DNA from: Photobacterium arenosum
Lineage (GTDB): Bacteria; Pseudomonadota; Gammaproteobacteria; Enterobacterales; Vibrionaceae
NCBI RefSeq assembly: GCF_014841115.1
Contig: NZ_JACYTP010000016.1
Coordinates: 40,081 to 104,080, forward strand
Reading direction: 5' to 3'
DNA: 64,000 bases
Shown: positions 16,344 to 25,344 of the stretch, in pieces
How positions within the stretch are numbered: position 1 is the first letter of the stretch
Layout: each line of letters begins with the position of its first letter
Translations under genes and position numbers: made by a program
Notes under the pieces: generated by a model
The model's database searches: none
What the model saw: the letters and a program-made list of their open reading frames with translations, nothing else
Told to the model about the DNA's origin: nothing

Positions 16344-17018
16344 TTATTCTGCGTCCGGCTCCATACCGTCCTGTTCAATATTCTCTGCCTCCAGCAAGGC
16401 CTGCTGACGGGCCAGTTCCGGGGCAAACCAGATATCGAGTTTGCGGCGGACCTGATCAACACCTATGCCTTTCAGAGCAGAAAAATTCTCGACTTCCACA
16501 TCGCCACCAAAGGCCAGCGCGGCTTCGCGAATTTTCAGCAACTGCGCTTTACGGGCACCGCTTTTGAGTTTGTCCGCTTTGGTCAGCAGGACCAGTACCG
16601 GCAAATGGCTTTCCACTGCCCAGTAAATCATTTGCTGGTCGAGATCTTTCATCGGATGGCGGATATCCATTAACACCACCAGTCCCTGCAGGCATTCGCG
16701 TTTTTGCAGGTATTCACCCAGTGCGGCCTGCCATTTCTTCTTCATCTCAAGCGGCACCTGAGCATAACCATAGCCTGGCAGGTCAATCAGGTTACAGCCG
16801 GTTCTGACTTCAAACATGTTGATCAACTGGGTACGACCTGGGGTCTTTGAGGTACGTGCCAGGCCTTTCTGATCAGTCAGACGATTTAAAGCACTTGATT
16901 TACCAGCATTAGATCGGCCAGCAAATGCAATCTCAACGCCTTTATCCAAAGGAAGGTGGCGGATGTCCGGAGCACTGGTAATAAAATGGGTTTGTCTGTA
17001 GTTGAGAGGGGAATTCAC
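16344..17018 (-). CDS. engB: Ribosome biogenesis GTPase EngB (YihA/YsxC)
   Basis: A 224-residue TRAFAC GTPase needed for late large-subunit assembly. G1 is [13 protein letters not shown]2 the [11 protein letters not shown] switch, G3 [11 protein letters not shown] and G4 LTKADKL. I use the GTG at 17018, which has GGAG 7 nt upstream and begins [20 protein letters not shown], matching the E. coli start; a longer frame from 17087 would add 23 residues without family support. It is transcribed away from cytochrome c4, so the gap 17019-17176 holds divergent promoters. Confidence 0.95.
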   Translation of the reverse strand: MNSPLNYRQTHFITSAPDIRHLPLDKGVEIAFAGRSNAGKSSALNRLTDQKGLARTSKTPGRTQLINMFEVRTGCNLIDLPGYGYAQVPLEMKKKWQAALGEYLQKRECLQGLVVLMDIRHPMKDLDQQMIYWAVESHLPVLVLLTKADKLKSGARKAQLLKIREAALAFGGDVEVENFSALKGIGVDQVRRKLDIWFAPELARQQALLEAENIEQDGMEPDAE

Positions 17019-17176
17019 TGTTAACTCCGTCAAGTCTTCTGGTCGTCGACTAATTACTTTTATGCGAAAGTGTGTAAAATGTACCACTAACCCTGCTTGG
17101 TTAGTGGTGCATTGTATACCATGTTGCTAAGCAATACTTGTGGTACTGGAAGCTCAATAATTATAAACGGAATGTC

Positions 17177-17794
17177 ATGAAGAAATTAGCATTGATATTT
17201 ACACTTCTTGCCAGTTGCACAAGCTGGGCCCAGGGAGATGTTGAAGCTGGAAAAGCAAAAGCAGCGACATGTGCAGCATGCCATGGCGCTGATGGAAAAG
17301 GTATCACAGGACAATACCCCAACCTTGCGGGTCAGCACCCACGTTATCTGGAGAAGCAGCTGAAGGAATTCAAGCTGGCGATGACGACTGGTGGTGAACA
17401 AGGGCGTAATGATCCTGTGATGGGCGGCATGGCGATGCCATTGTCTGAACAAGACATGGCGGATCTGGCGGCTTACTTCAATTCCCTGCCTGCGATTGAA
17501 GGCACTACCACTGAGAGCTCGATCGAAATCGGTCAGCAGCTTTATCGTGTGGGTGATGCCGACCGTGGAATTGCGGCCTGTACGGCGTGCCACGGTCCGC
17601 GGGGTAATGGCACCAGCCTGTCTGGTTTCCCGGATATTTCCGGACAGCCTGCGGAATACATCAAGAAACAGTTGACCATGTTCCGCGAAGGCCAGCGCAG
17701 CAATGATATGAACGCTATGATGCGTTCAGTTGCAGCGAAACTGAGTGATAAGGAAATCGACGCCTTGTCACAGTACGTTGGCGGTCTTCACTGA
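17177..17794 (+). CDS. Cytochrome c4, diheme periplasmic electron carrier
   Basis: A 205-residue exported protein with signal peptide MKKLALIFTLLASCTSWAQ and two heme c motifs, CAACH and CTACH, in two similar cytochrome domains (about residues 20-105 and 110-205). Conserved methionines in GGMAMP and NAMMRSVA are likely the sixth heme ligands. Cytochrome c4 passes electrons from the bc1 complex to terminal oxidases such as cbb3. The ATG at 17177 gives a proper signal peptide; a frame open further upstream does not. A strong terminator follows. Confidence 0.93.
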   Translation: MKKLALIFTLLASCTSWAQGDVEAGKAKAATCAACHGADGKGITGQYPNLAGQHPRYLEKQLKEFKLAMTTGGEQGRNDPVMGGMAMPLSEQDMADLAAYFNSLPAIEGTTTESSIEIGQQLYRVGDADRGIAACTACHGPRGNGTSLSGFPDISGQPAEYIKKQLTMFREGQRSNDMNAMMRSVAAKLSDKEIDALSQYVGGLH

Positions 17795-17830
17795 TCACAC
17801 ACTCAGTATCGCAAGCTTCGCAGTGTAATA

Positions 17831-17854
17831 AAGGCAGCTCAGGCTGCCTTTTTT
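17831..17854 (+). terminator. Rho-independent terminator of cytochrome c4 gene
   Basis: Stem AAGGCAGC (17831-17838) and GCTGCCTT (17843-17850), 4-nt loop, six Ts. Confidence 0.92.
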
Positions 17855-17960
17855 ACTGGCTGGGATTCACCGCGCTGTCCGTTTCTCAATCGGCGCAGGT
17901 CTGCTATCATACGCGGCTTGATTTTGACCGCGCCGGAAATCCTGGCTCAAGGAGATGCTG

Positions 17961-18605
17961 ATGACGGTTTGTACCTTATGCGACAGCGCAACCATTCAGG
18001 TTTATCATCAAGATAATCGGCGGGCCTATTTTCAATGCCGGGCCTGCAGTCTGGTGTTTGCGGACCCGGCCTCGCATCTGACACCTGAGCAGGAAAAAGC
18101 GGTCTACGATCAGCATGAAAACCATGTTGAAGATGAAGGGTATCGCCGCTTCCTCAGCCGGCTGGCCGCACCGCTTAGTGCGCGTTTGCCGCCAGGGCCG
18201 CTGGATGGCCTGGATTTCGGCTGCGGGCCTGGACCTGCTCTGGCAAGCATGCTTCGTGAGCAGGGACATCAGGTTGCTGTTTATGACCCCTATTTTGCCC
18301 CGGATACCGGTGCGCTGGCATCTCAGTATGACTTTGTCACCTGTACCGAGGCGATTGAACATTTTTATACCCCGGCCCGTGAATGGCAGTTGCTGCTGTC
18401 ATTGGTCAAGCCGGGCGGCTGGCTGGGATTGATGACTAAGCTGGCAACCGATGCCGAGGCATTTAGCCGCTGGCATTACAAGAATGATCCCACCCACGTC
18501 AGCTTTTTCAGCCAAGAGACGTTCCGTTATCTGGCACAGCGAGATGGGCTGACGGTGGAATTTATTGGTAACGATGTAATTATGCTGAGGAAAAATCAGT
18601 CATGA
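17961..18605 (+). CDS. Class I SAM-dependent methyltransferase with N-terminal zinc ribbon
   Basis: A 214-residue protein. Residues 1-35 carry two CxxC pairs (C4, C7, C26, C29), a small zinc ribbon. The rest is a Rossmann-type methyltransferase: the SAM motif DFGCGPG near residue 87, an acidic VAVYDPYF strand, the post-I motif FVTCTEAIEHF and LVKPGGWLGLM. The substrate is unknown. The second of two close ATGs is used, because AAGGAG directly abuts the first (17955). Its stop overlaps the yihI start in ATGA (18602-18605), so the two are co-translated. Confidence 0.85.
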   Translation: MTVCTLCDSATIQVYHQDNRRAYFQCRACSLVFADPASHLTPEQEKAVYDQHENHVEDEGYRRFLSRLAAPLSARLPPGPLDGLDFGCGPGPALASMLREQGHQVAVYDPYFAPDTGALASQYDFVTCTEAIEHFYTPAREWQLLLSLVKPGGWLGLMTKLATDAEAFSRWHYKNDPTHVSFFSQETFRYLAQRDGLTVEFIGNDVIMLRKNQS

Positions 18606-19138
18606 CCCGTAAGAAAAGAGGCCGTAAACCTGGCTCTGAAGGCCCGGCGCAGTTCGTAGAAAAGAGTGTCAGCCAGCAAGACCTGGATGGCCGTGCCCGT
18701 CAGAAAGCCCGTAAGCGTAAAGGCTTGAAAGCGGGCAGCCGCCACTCAGATGCTGATGCTCAGAATGCGCATCGTCAGGGGCAGGCGAAAGATCCTCGCC
18801 ACGGCAGTAAAAAACCTGTGCCACTGATTGTTGAGCCAAAAGCCACCAAGCAGGCGCGCCGCATGAGTGCCGAGCAGGAACTGGCAATGCTGGAGAATGA
18901 TCCGCAGCTGATGGCACTGTTGGACCGTCTCGATGCCGGCGAAAAACTGGGTGCCGGCCTGCAGAAGCAGGTTGACCAGAAACTGGACCGTATTGAGCAG
19001 CTGATGAAACAGCTGGGTCTGTACGAAGAAGAACAGGATGAAGCCGAGGATCAAATCGCCGCCGGGGATGCCCGCAGCGAAGAAGATCTGCTCGATGATT
19101 TTGAAAATACCCGTTGGGACGATTTCGATAAGGAGTAA
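18602..19138 (+). CDS. yihI: Der GTPase-activating protein YihI
   Basis: A 178-residue protein with a highly basic, low-complexity N-terminal half (MTRKKRGRKPGSEGPAQFVE) and an acidic C-terminal helical part ending DDFDKE. This is the layout of YihI, which stimulates the Der/EngA GTPase during ribosome assembly. The LMALLDRLDAGEKLG and VDQKLDRIEQLMKQLGL helices are typical. It is coupled to the methyltransferase upstream by a 4-bp overlap and followed after 3 bp by the DUF2489 gene. engB, another ribosome GTPase gene, is nearby. Confidence 0.92.
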   Translation: MTRKKRGRKPGSEGPAQFVEKSVSQQDLDGRARQKARKRKGLKAGSRHSDADAQNAHRQGQAKDPRHGSKKPVPLIVEPKATKQARRMSAEQELAMLENDPQLMALLDRLDAGEKLGAGLQKQVDQKLDRIEQLMKQLGLYEEEQDEAEDQIAAGDARSEEDLLDDFENTRWDDFDKE

Positions 19139-19141
19139 GCC

Positions 19142-19624
19142 TTGCAGGATCTGAAACTCTGGTTGTTAGTGGCAGGAAGCCTGATTGTTGTGGCACTGGC
19201 GGCCTACGCCGGTTATCTGCTCTACCAGCTGTATTTACAAAAGCAGCGCCATAAGGCTTTTATAGCCCGCGCAGAGCAGCAACAGAGCGAGGCAATTGCG
19301 CAGCGAAATAGCAATATTCTGGAAAGTGTCTACATCATTGCGCAAGCCGGACGGCAGGAGCAGTGTGACATGTCGGAAATTGCCATTCGCCTGTACAAGC
19401 TGATGACAGTCCTGCAGGCCGATCGCAGCGTCAACTTTTCCGCCCAGTATCCGGCTTTGTTTGAGCTGTATAAAGTGGTTGAAGAGATGCCGCGTGGTGA
19501 TGAACGCAAAGCCCTGGCCAAGCAGGAGCGGATGAAAGACGATCTGCTGCGCATGAAAGCTGAGTCACGGCTGTTTGATGCGATACAGTCGGAACTGACT
19601 CAGATCCTGGCGCAAAAGGCCTGA
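19142..19624 (+). CDS. DUF2489 membrane-anchored protein
   Basis: A 160-residue protein with one N-terminal membrane helix (about residues 6-28, LWLLVAGSLIVVALAAYAGY) and a mostly helical cytoplasmic part with charged heptad-like stretches. I recognise it as the DUF2489 protein that stands between yihI and hemN in vibrios; no function is known. It starts with TTG at 19142, supported by AAGGAG six bases upstream. The IS element begins only 22 bp after its stop. Confidence 0.82.
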   Translation: MQDLKLWLLVAGSLIVVALAAYAGYLLYQLYLQKQRHKAFIARAEQQQSEAIAQRNSNILESVYIIAQAGRQEQCDMSEIAIRLYKLMTVLQADRSVNFSAQYPALFELYKVVEEMPRGDERKALAKQERMKDDLLRMKAESRLFDAIQSELTQILAQKA

Positions 19625-19680
19625 CCCAGAGCCTGCGAGTGAAATGAAAAACCCAGTGGCTGGCCACTAACGCCACTCGC

Positions 19681-21012
19681 TTAAGAGCGAGTGGCGTTCT
19701 TATCCCTCTTCCGTACCGGATATTTTGCTGTTTTCTTGAGTACTGCTCTGGGGTAGGGCTTTCTTTTCCGCTTGTTGGGCAGGATCAATCTTTTCCCGTT
19801 TTCCCTCAATATTTTCAAGTTTTTCGGTATCGTGCCAGGTGTTCGACCATCCGCCCAAACAAATTCATCTTGTATTAAATACAATGCATTGATGAAGCTT
19901 ATTCTTAACGGTTCTACGCTATGTTCTCTGGCCATCTCGGCCATTTCTAAACGTACGATATTGTAAGAAATCAGAATTCCCCAAAGCTCCTGATAGATAC
20001 CTTCGCTTTTTAAACTTATCAAAAGCGGTTTGTTCTGTAATTGATACTGTTTTAACTCACCGTAACCACGTTCAATTTCCCAACGCTGCCAATAGACTTC
20101 AACGAGCTCTTTGAGTGCATACTGCTTTGGACACAAGCAAGAAGTGATGAATCCTTTAATTTCACCTTTTGGTGATGGGATAAGCACCAGTCGAGCACGC
20201 CATGTCTGCCCTAAATGAGGCGCCTGCTCTTGTGCCTGAGGGGAGATGGGCATTTCAATCAGATGGTCATAATCGCTATAAGACTCGATAATTTCATACC
20301 TGCATTTGGACTTTATGGGGGTTAGCCAGTGCGTGTTTTGGCCGGTTCCCTGCCAGCTTAGAAACAGCTCTGCTGACATAAACCCCCGGTCAAATAACGT
20401 GAGCGAATTTTCTGGCGCCGAGCCGATAAGCTGTTGTGCGTAAGAAATTTCACTGTTGGTTACAGGGCCAAAGGCCGCATCTGACAGTATATGGTTTCTG
20501 GTCGACATCAGTGTTACAGCCAGAACGGAGGGGAAGGAGGCCGATTTTTGAGCATATCCAAACGCCTGATTACTCGGTGTATCATGGGTCTTAAAATAGG
20601 TGCCATCTACACTGAGCACTTTAAGCCCGCAGATTTGGTCAAATTCACACTGCTTTTCCCATTGCGCGGCTGTGTGTTTGAATAAATATTGCATTGGTTT
20701 GGCACCGAGTTTTTCTTTTCCCTTAATAATACTGCTTGTCGCTAAAGGCGGCAGCTCTCCTTTCGAGTCCGGAAAGGCGAGTTCAAGTTTGTCGCAAACG
20801 TTCTGAATAGAGCGATTTCTAAGTAATCCAATCCCCAGTACCAGCCACACAGCCTGCTCGGCTGGGAAACGTCGTTTACGAACAGAAGCTCGCCCTGTCT
20901 GTTGAACAGCTTCTTCTACCCACTCTAAGGGAATGTGCTTAGCAAAAGTATTGATATGGTGGTCTTGGCAGAACTCAGCGGTGATATGCAGTTCTTTAGA
21001 AAATTCAGACAT
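19681..21012 (-). CDS. IS4-family DDE transposase
   Basis: A 443-residue transposase with an N-terminal IS4-type domain (about residues 15-110, KHIPLEWVEEAVQQTGRAS and FPAEQAVWLVLGIGL) and a DDE catalytic domain. The three acidic residues are visible in LSVDGTYFK, LFDRGFMS and the YREK-like signature YWQRWEIERGYGELK. There are no internal stops or frameshifts, so the element may be active. The C-terminus is strongly basic. The start has no free ribosome site; a TGAGG lies in the hairpin at 21018-21046. Confidence 0.93.
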   Translation of the reverse strand: MSEFSKELHITAEFCQDHHINTFAKHIPLEWVEEAVQQTGRASVRKRRFPAEQAVWLVLGIGLLRNRSIQNVCDKLELAFPDSKGELPPLATSSIIKGKEKLGAKPMQYLFKHTAAQWEKQCEFDQICGLKVLSVDGTYFKTHDTPSNQAFGYAQKSASFPSVLAVTLMSTRNHILSDAAFGPVTNSEISYAQQLIGSAPENSLTLFDRGFMSAELFLSWQGTGQNTHWLTPIKSKCRYEIIESYSDYDHLIEMPISPQAQEQAPHLGQTWRARLVLIPSPKGEIKGFITSCLCPKQYALKELVEVYWQRWEIERGYGELKQYQLQNKPLLISLKSEGIYQELWGILISYNIVRLEMAEMAREHSVEPLRISFINALYLIQDEFVWADGRTPGTIPKNLKILRENGKRLILPNKRKRKPYPRAVLKKTAKYPVRKRDKNATRS

Positions 21013-21017
21013 AAAAA

Positions 21018-21046
21018 AATCGGCCTCAACAAAGTTGAGACCGATT
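21018..21046 (-). promoter_or_regulatory. Transposase leader hairpin that may hide the ribosome site
   Basis: A 13-bp stem with one mismatch (AATCGGCCTCAAC 21018-21030, GTTGAGACCGATT 21034-21046) lies directly before the transposase ATG and contains its only Shine-Dalgarno-like TGAGG. In IS10 and IS50 such hairpins form in read-through transcripts and stop transposase translation; the same role is inferred here. Confidence 0.5.
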
Positions 21047-21145
21047 ATGAAGCCTACAGAGGATCGTTCAATGACTTAAAACGATCGGCATTAGTGGCTG
21101 GCCACTGGGTTTTTTGTATGCCGGTCGGCCTAATCCGAGCTGTTT

Positions 21146-21187
21146 TTGTTATCGATCAATAATCGGGCGGCGGCCTCATGCTAGCTT
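21146..21187 (+). promoter_or_regulatory. FNR site and promoter of hemN
   Basis: TTGTTATCGATCAA (21146-21159) matches 9 of 10 defined positions of the FNR consensus TTGAT-N4-ATCAA. A TG-extended -10, TAGCTT (21182-21187), would start transcription near 21194, placing the FNR site at about -41.5, the class II activating position. hemN is FNR-activated in enteric bacteria. The site begins 31 bp after the IS right end. Confidence 0.6.
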
Positions 21188-21228
21188 GGCGGATTGACTT
21201 GGCAGAACGTCTGTGAGGTAACGCCGCG

Positions 21229-22602
21229 ATGACAGAGCAATCCATGATTTGGGATCAGGCACTGATCGAAAAATATAACTATTCAGGCCCCCGCTACACC
21301 TCGTATCCAACGGCCCTGGAGTTTCAGCCCAACTTTACCGCCGCGGCGTTTTCCGCCGCCTGCCAGCGTTATCCCGAGCGCCGTTTGTCGCTCTATATCC
21401 ACATTCCGTTCTGTCACACCCTTTGCTATTACTGCGGCTGTAATAAAGTCATTACCCGGCATGCGCATAAGGCCGACATCTATCTGGCGGCACTGGACAT
21501 TGAGATTCGCCAGCGTGCAGCGCTGATGCGTGGCCGGGAAGTCAGTCAGCTGCACCTGGGCGGCGGGACGCCCACTTTTCTGACCAAGCCGCAACTTACC
21601 CGGCTGATGGCACAGCTGCGCGCCTCCTTCACCCTGCAGCCGGATGCGGAAATCAGCATAGAAGTCGACCCGCGCCGGATAGAGCTGGATGTGCTGGATC
21701 ATCTTCGGGCGGAAGGCTTTAACCGCCTGAGTATCGGTGTGCAGGATTTCGATAAAGAGGTTCAGCAGCTGGTTAACCGCGAGCAGGACAGAGATTTTAT
21801 TGAAGCTTTGGTCAATCGAGCCAGGGAATTGGGTTTCCGCTCGACCAATCTGGATCTGATATACGGTTTGCCGAAACAGAACAATGCCCGTTTCGTTAAC
21901 ACTCTGGAGCAGGTGCTGGCGATGAAACCGGGGCGCTTGTCTGTGTTTAACTATGCCCACATGCCGTCACTGTTTGCCGCCCAGCGAAAAATCAAAGACG
22001 CCGATTTACCGGCGCCGTCAGAAAAGCTGGCGATGCTGCACAGCACCATTGAGACCCTGACCGCTGGCGGTTATCAGTTTATCGGTATGGACCATTTTGC
22101 CCTGCCGGAAGACGAACTGGCCGTGGCCCAGCGCGAAGGCAAGCTGCACCGCAATTTTCAGGGCTACACCACCCAGGGGGATTGCGATTTGCTGGGACTC
22201 GGGGTGTCCGCGATATCGATGATTGGCGACAGCTATGGCCAGAACCAGAAAGAGCTGAATGCTTACTATGCCGACATTGAATCGCACCAGCATGCCCTGT
22301 GGAAAGGGGTGAACCTGACCGCCGATGATCTGCTGCGCCGTGAGGTGATTAAAACCCTGATTTGTCAGTTTGAGTTATCGATAACGGATATTGAGCAGCG
22401 CTATGGCATTAGCTTTGCGGACTATTTTGCCCAAGACTTGTCGCTGCTGCAGACGTTTATCGATGACGGTCTGGTTGCTGTGACAGGTGAGCGGATTGCA
22501 GTCGCCGCCAAAGGGCGGTTGCTGATCCGCAATATCTGTATGTGCTTTGATATCTATCTGCGCCAGCGCGCCCGCCAGCAGCAGTTTTCACGGGTGATCT
22601 GA
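21229..22602 (+). CDS. hemN: Oxygen-independent coproporphyrinogen III dehydrogenase HemN
   Basis: A 457-residue radical SAM enzyme, the same length as E. coli HemN. The iron-sulfur cluster motif is C62-x3-C66-x2-C69-x-C71 (CHTLCYYCGC), followed by the SAM-binding LGGGTPTFL and IEVDPR, FNRLSIGVQDFD and LIYGLPKQ. It converts coproporphyrinogen III to protoporphyrinogen IX without oxygen. The C-terminal HemN domain is complete. The upstream FNR-type site fits anaerobic induction. It was probably once linked to yihI-DUF2489 before the IS came between. Confidence 0.97.
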   Translation: MTEQSMIWDQALIEKYNYSGPRYTSYPTALEFQPNFTAAAFSAACQRYPERRLSLYIHIPFCHTLCYYCGCNKVITRHAHKADIYLAALDIEIRQRAALMRGREVSQLHLGGGTPTFLTKPQLTRLMAQLRASFTLQPDAEISIEVDPRRIELDVLDHLRAEGFNRLSIGVQDFDKEVQQLVNREQDRDFIEALVNRARELGFRSTNLDLIYGLPKQNNARFVNTLEQVLAMKPGRLSVFNYAHMPSLFAAQRKIKDADLPAPSEKLAMLHSTIETLTAGGYQFIGMDHFALPEDELAVAQREGKLHRNFQGYTTQGDCDLLGLGVSAISMIGDSYGQNQKELNAYYADIESHQHALWKGVNLTADDLLRREVIKTLICQFELSITDIEQRYGISFADYFAQDLSLLQTFIDDGLVAVTGERIAVAAKGRLLIRNICMCFDIYLRQRARQQQFSRVI

Positions 22603-22629
22603 CCCTTGCGCTGATCAGGCTAACCCGAA

Positions 22630-22667
22630 AAAAACGCCCTGCTTGCGATCTCAAGCGGGGCGTTTTT
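22630..22667. terminator. Bidirectional terminator between hemN and add
   Basis: AAAAACGCCCTGCTTG (22630-22645) pairs with CAAGCGGGGCGTTTTT (22652-22667) with one wobble; A/T tracts on both sides suit both converging genes. Confidence 0.88.
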
Positions 22668-22688
22668 GTTGCGCAGGCGATGGCGGGA

Positions 22689-23690
22689 TTAACGCTTGGC
22701 CGCCATCTCGCGCAGGGCGTTCTTCTCGCTGTCAGACAGGAAAGCCAGTTCCAGGCCGTTGATTTGCGCCTGGCGGATTTGCTCCGGCGTCAGACCTGCC
22801 TTAGGCGCAGCCACTTCGTACTCGTAAGGCAGCTCAATGCCTTCAACGGCCGGGTCATCGGTATTCAGACAGGCCAGAATGCCGTGATCGAGAAACTGCT
22901 TGAGCGGGTGACCGGCCAGGCTGGCGACAGTGCTGGTCTGGATATTCGAGGTCAGGCAGGACTCAATACCGATGTTGTGCTCAGCCAGGTAATCCATCAG
23001 TCTGGCATCTTCCACCGCTTTCACACCGTGGCCGATACGCACTGCCCCCAGCTCCTGAATCGCTTGCCACATGCTTTCCGGGCCTGCGGCTTCACCGGCA
23101 TGCACTGTGACCTGCAGGCCGGCATCGCGCACCTGTCTGAAGTGGCCGACAAACTGGTTACCCGGCTGGCCCAGTTCATCGCCGGCCAGATCAACGGCAA
23201 CAAGGTGGTCTTTCTGGCTCAGCAGGGCGTCCAGCTCCTGCTGGCAGGCCTGGGTGCCGAAAGTCCGGCTCATGATACCGATCAGGTTCGCTTTGATACC
23301 AAAATCGCGACAACCGGCTTGAACGCCGTCGACAACGGCTTCGACCACACCGGCAACTGGCAGGTTGTGTTTCATCGCCATGTAATAGGGTGAGAACCGC
23401 AGCTCAGCATAGTCAATTTGCGCGTTGAGGGCATCTTCGACATTTTCGTAGGCTACGCGGCGGCAGGCCTCCAGATCGCCCAGCACCGCGACGCCCCAGT
23501 CCAGTTTGGACAGGAAAGCCACCAGGCTGGGCTCGGCTTCCACGATTTGAACGTGCGGACGCAGTGACTCAAGGTCGTTGGCAGGCAGTGCCATGCCAAA
23601 CTGCTGGCCCAGCTCAAGAATGGTCTGAATACGGATGTTGCCGTCCAGGTGACGGTGCAAATCGGTCAGTGGCAGGTGTTTGCTAATCAT
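22689..23690 (-). CDS. add: Adenosine deaminase
   Basis: A 333-residue enzyme that deaminates adenosine to inosine in purine salvage. Zinc-binding and catalytic motifs are [13 protein letters not shown] at the N-terminus, [32 protein letters not shown] and [11 protein letters not shown] near the C-terminus. It is very similar to Vibrio Add. Start choice: the ATG at 23690 (MISKHLPL) fits the family start. An in-frame ATG at 23696 is slightly better placed to the weak CGGGAT site, and the frame opens to 23750 without support. Confidence 0.95.
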   Translation of the reverse strand: MISKHLPLTDLHRHLDGNIRIQTILELGQQFGMALPANDLESLRPHVQIVEAEPSLVAFLSKLDWGVAVLGDLEACRRVAYENVEDALNAQIDYAELRFSPYYMAMKHNLPVAGVVEAVVDGVQAGCRDFGIKANLIGIMSRTFGTQACQQELDALLSQKDHLVAVDLAGDELGQPGNQFVGHFRQVRDAGLQVTVHAGEAAGPESMWQAIQELGAVRIGHGVKAVEDARLMDYLAEHNIGIESCLTSNIQTSTVASLAGHPLKQFLDHGILACLNTDDPAVEGIELPYEYEVAAPKAGLTPEQIRQAQINGLELAFLSDSEKNALREMAAKR

Positions 23691-23771
23691 GATCATGGTA
23701 TCCCGGAAAAACTGTAGCCTCAGTATAAGCAAAGATATCAAGACAATCATTACACTCAGGGTGAGGATCTG

Positions 23772-23792
23772 GCCCGATCATCAAGATCGGGC
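23772..23792. repeat. Hairpin downstream of ntrC
   Basis: GCCCGATC (23772-23779) and GATCGGGC (23785-23792) form an 8-bp stem with a 5-nt loop between add and the ntrC stop. There is no clear T-run on the minus strand, so terminator function for ntrC is only possible. Confidence 0.4.
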
Positions 23793-23853
23793 TGATGTTT
23801 ACTTCCGCTGTTGAAAAAATCACCAATCCTGCTCACCGACAGTGGCAGGGCTG

Positions 23854-25269
23854 TCAGTCACTGGCCATGTTGAGCTCTTTGAGTTTCCGGGTCAGGGTGT
23901 TGCGTCCCCAGCCGAGCAGCTTGGCGGCTTCCTGCTTGTGACCGTGGGTAAATTCCAGGGCGGTATCAAGCAGAATACGTTCAAATTCCGGCATGGCTTC
24001 CCCCAGCAGATTCTGGTTGCCCTGCTGCAATGCCTGGCGGGCCCAGTGCTGCAGCGATTGTTGCCAGTGCGGTTCGCTGCCGTCGCCTTTCGGCTGGCTG
24101 TCGACGGCGGTCAGTTCGGGCGGCAGATCCGACGGCAGGATTTCGTTGCCGCTGGCCATCACTGTCAGCCAGCGACAGGTATTTTCCAGCTGGCGAACAT
24201 TACCCGGCCAGGCCAGGCTGGTGAGCAGGGTTTCTGTGTCCGGGTGCAGGGATTTGATTTCCACTCCCAGTTCATCGGAGGCCCGCTTTAAGAAATGGCG
24301 GGTCAGTTGCGGGATATCCTGCCGGCGGTCTTTCAGGGCGGGCAGATGCACCCGGATGACATTCAGGCGGTGGAACAGGTCTTCCCGGAAATCCCCTTTG
24401 GCCACCAGCCGTTCCAGATTCTGGTGCGTGGCGGCTATGATGCGGACATCGACATTGATGGGTGAATGTCCGCCAACGCGATAGAACTGACCGTCAGCCA
24501 GTACCCGTAGCAGCCGGGTCTGAATATCCAGTGGCATATCGCCGATTTCATCCAGAAACAGGGTGCCGCCATTGGCCTGCTCAAAACGTCCCTGACGGAT
24601 GTTGTTGGCGCCGGTGAACGCCCCTTTTTCATGGCCAAACAGTTCAGATTCAATCAGATCTTTGGGAATGGCTGCCATGTTGAGGGCGATAAATTCGCTC
24701 TCCCGTCTCGGGCTGTGGCGGTGCAGCGCCTGAGCAACCAGCTCTTTACCTGTGCCGGATTCGCCATTGATCAGCACGGAAATCGAGGAACGGGACAGGC
24801 GGCCGATGGCACGAAACACTTCCTGCATTGCCGGTGCTTCGCCGATGATCTCCGGGGCCTGCTTGGTGATTTCCTCCGGCTGCTGCTGGCGCTTTTGCTC
24901 CTGGCTGTGGGTGACTGCCCGCTCCACCAGGCTCACGGCTTCGTCGATATCAAACGGCTTGGGCAGGTATTCAAACGCCCCTTCCTGATAGGCGTTAACG
25001 GCCGCATCCAGATCTGAGTGCGCCGTCATGATAATGACCGGCAGGGTGGGGTAATCATGATGCAGGTTGCGCAGCAGTGTCAGGCCATCTGTGCCCGGCA
25101 TCCGGATATCAGATACCAGGACATCCGGCACGCTGCGCTCCAGTGCTTCTACGACGCTGTCGGCATCGGCGAAGGTTTCGCAGCGCAGTCCGGCTGCATT
25201 CAGGGTGCGCTCCAGTACCCAGCGTATGGAGCTGTCATCGTCGACAACCCAGATTAGTCCTTTGCTCAT
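23854..25269 (-). CDS. glnG: Nitrogen response regulator NtrC (GlnG)
   Basis: A 471-residue sigma-54 activator. The receiver domain (about 1-120) has the acidic pocket DDD at 10-12 and phosphoacceptor Asp54 in VSDIRMPG. The AAA+ domain (about 145-370) has Walker A GESGTGKE, the sigma-54-contacting GAFTGA loop, Walker B TLFLDEIGD and the R finger region. A C-terminal Fis-type helix-turn-helix ends in KQEAAKLLGWGRNTLTRKLKEL. Phosphorylated by NtrB when nitrogen is scarce, it activates glnA and other genes. It lies in the order glnA-ntrB-ntrC, 75 bp after ntrB. Confidence 0.97.
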   Translation of the reverse strand: MSKGLIWVVDDDSSIRWVLERTLNAAGLRCETFADADSVVEALERSVPDVLVSDIRMPGTDGLTLLRNLHHDYPTLPVIIMTAHSDLDAAVNAYQEGAFEYLPKPFDIDEAVSLVERAVTHSQEQKRQQQPEEITKQAPEIIGEAPAMQEVFRAIGRLSRSSISVLINGESGTGKELVAQALHRHSPRRESEFIALNMAAIPKDLIESELFGHEKGAFTGANNIRQGRFEQANGGTLFLDEIGDMPLDIQTRLLRVLADGQFYRVGGHSPINVDVRIIAATHQNLERLVAKGDFREDLFHRLNVIRVHLPALKDRRQDIPQLTRHFLKRASDELGVEIKSLHPDTETLLTSLAWPGNVRQLENTCRWLTVMASGNEILPSDLPPELTAVDSQPKGDGSEPHWQQSLQHWARQALQQGNQNLLGEAMPEFERILLDTALEFTHGHKQEAAKLLGWGRNTLTRKLKELNMASD

Positions 25270-25344
25270 CGCATGCCCTCCGTTGTGTCCTTTGTGTGCA
25301 TGCCGGGCGTGATGGCGGAAACGCTAACAGGCCCGGCTGCTTTG

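Larger units (their letters stand above)
19647..21114 (-). mobile_element. IS4-family insertion sequence, 1468 bp
   Basis: The element is bounded by 28-bp terminal inverted repeats (19647-19674 and 21087-21114) that differ at one position. Each begins AAAAACCCAGTGGCTGGCCA and contains an internal AGTGG/CCACT palindrome. Inside is one full-length transposase gene, and the element is lower in GC than its surroundings. No target-site duplication was visible in the flanks (CGAGTGAAATG on the left, GTATGCCGG on the right), so it may have decayed or the borders may be a few bases off. The IS separates DUF2489 from hemN, which are adjacent in related genomes. Confidence 0.88.

Noticed and set aside
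19669..19696. Hairpin AACGCCACTCGC/GCGAGTGGCGTT at the transposase end as terminator
   Set aside because: Stem is perfect but there is no T-run on the minus strand, and it overlaps the end of the coding region; kept only as part of the IS.
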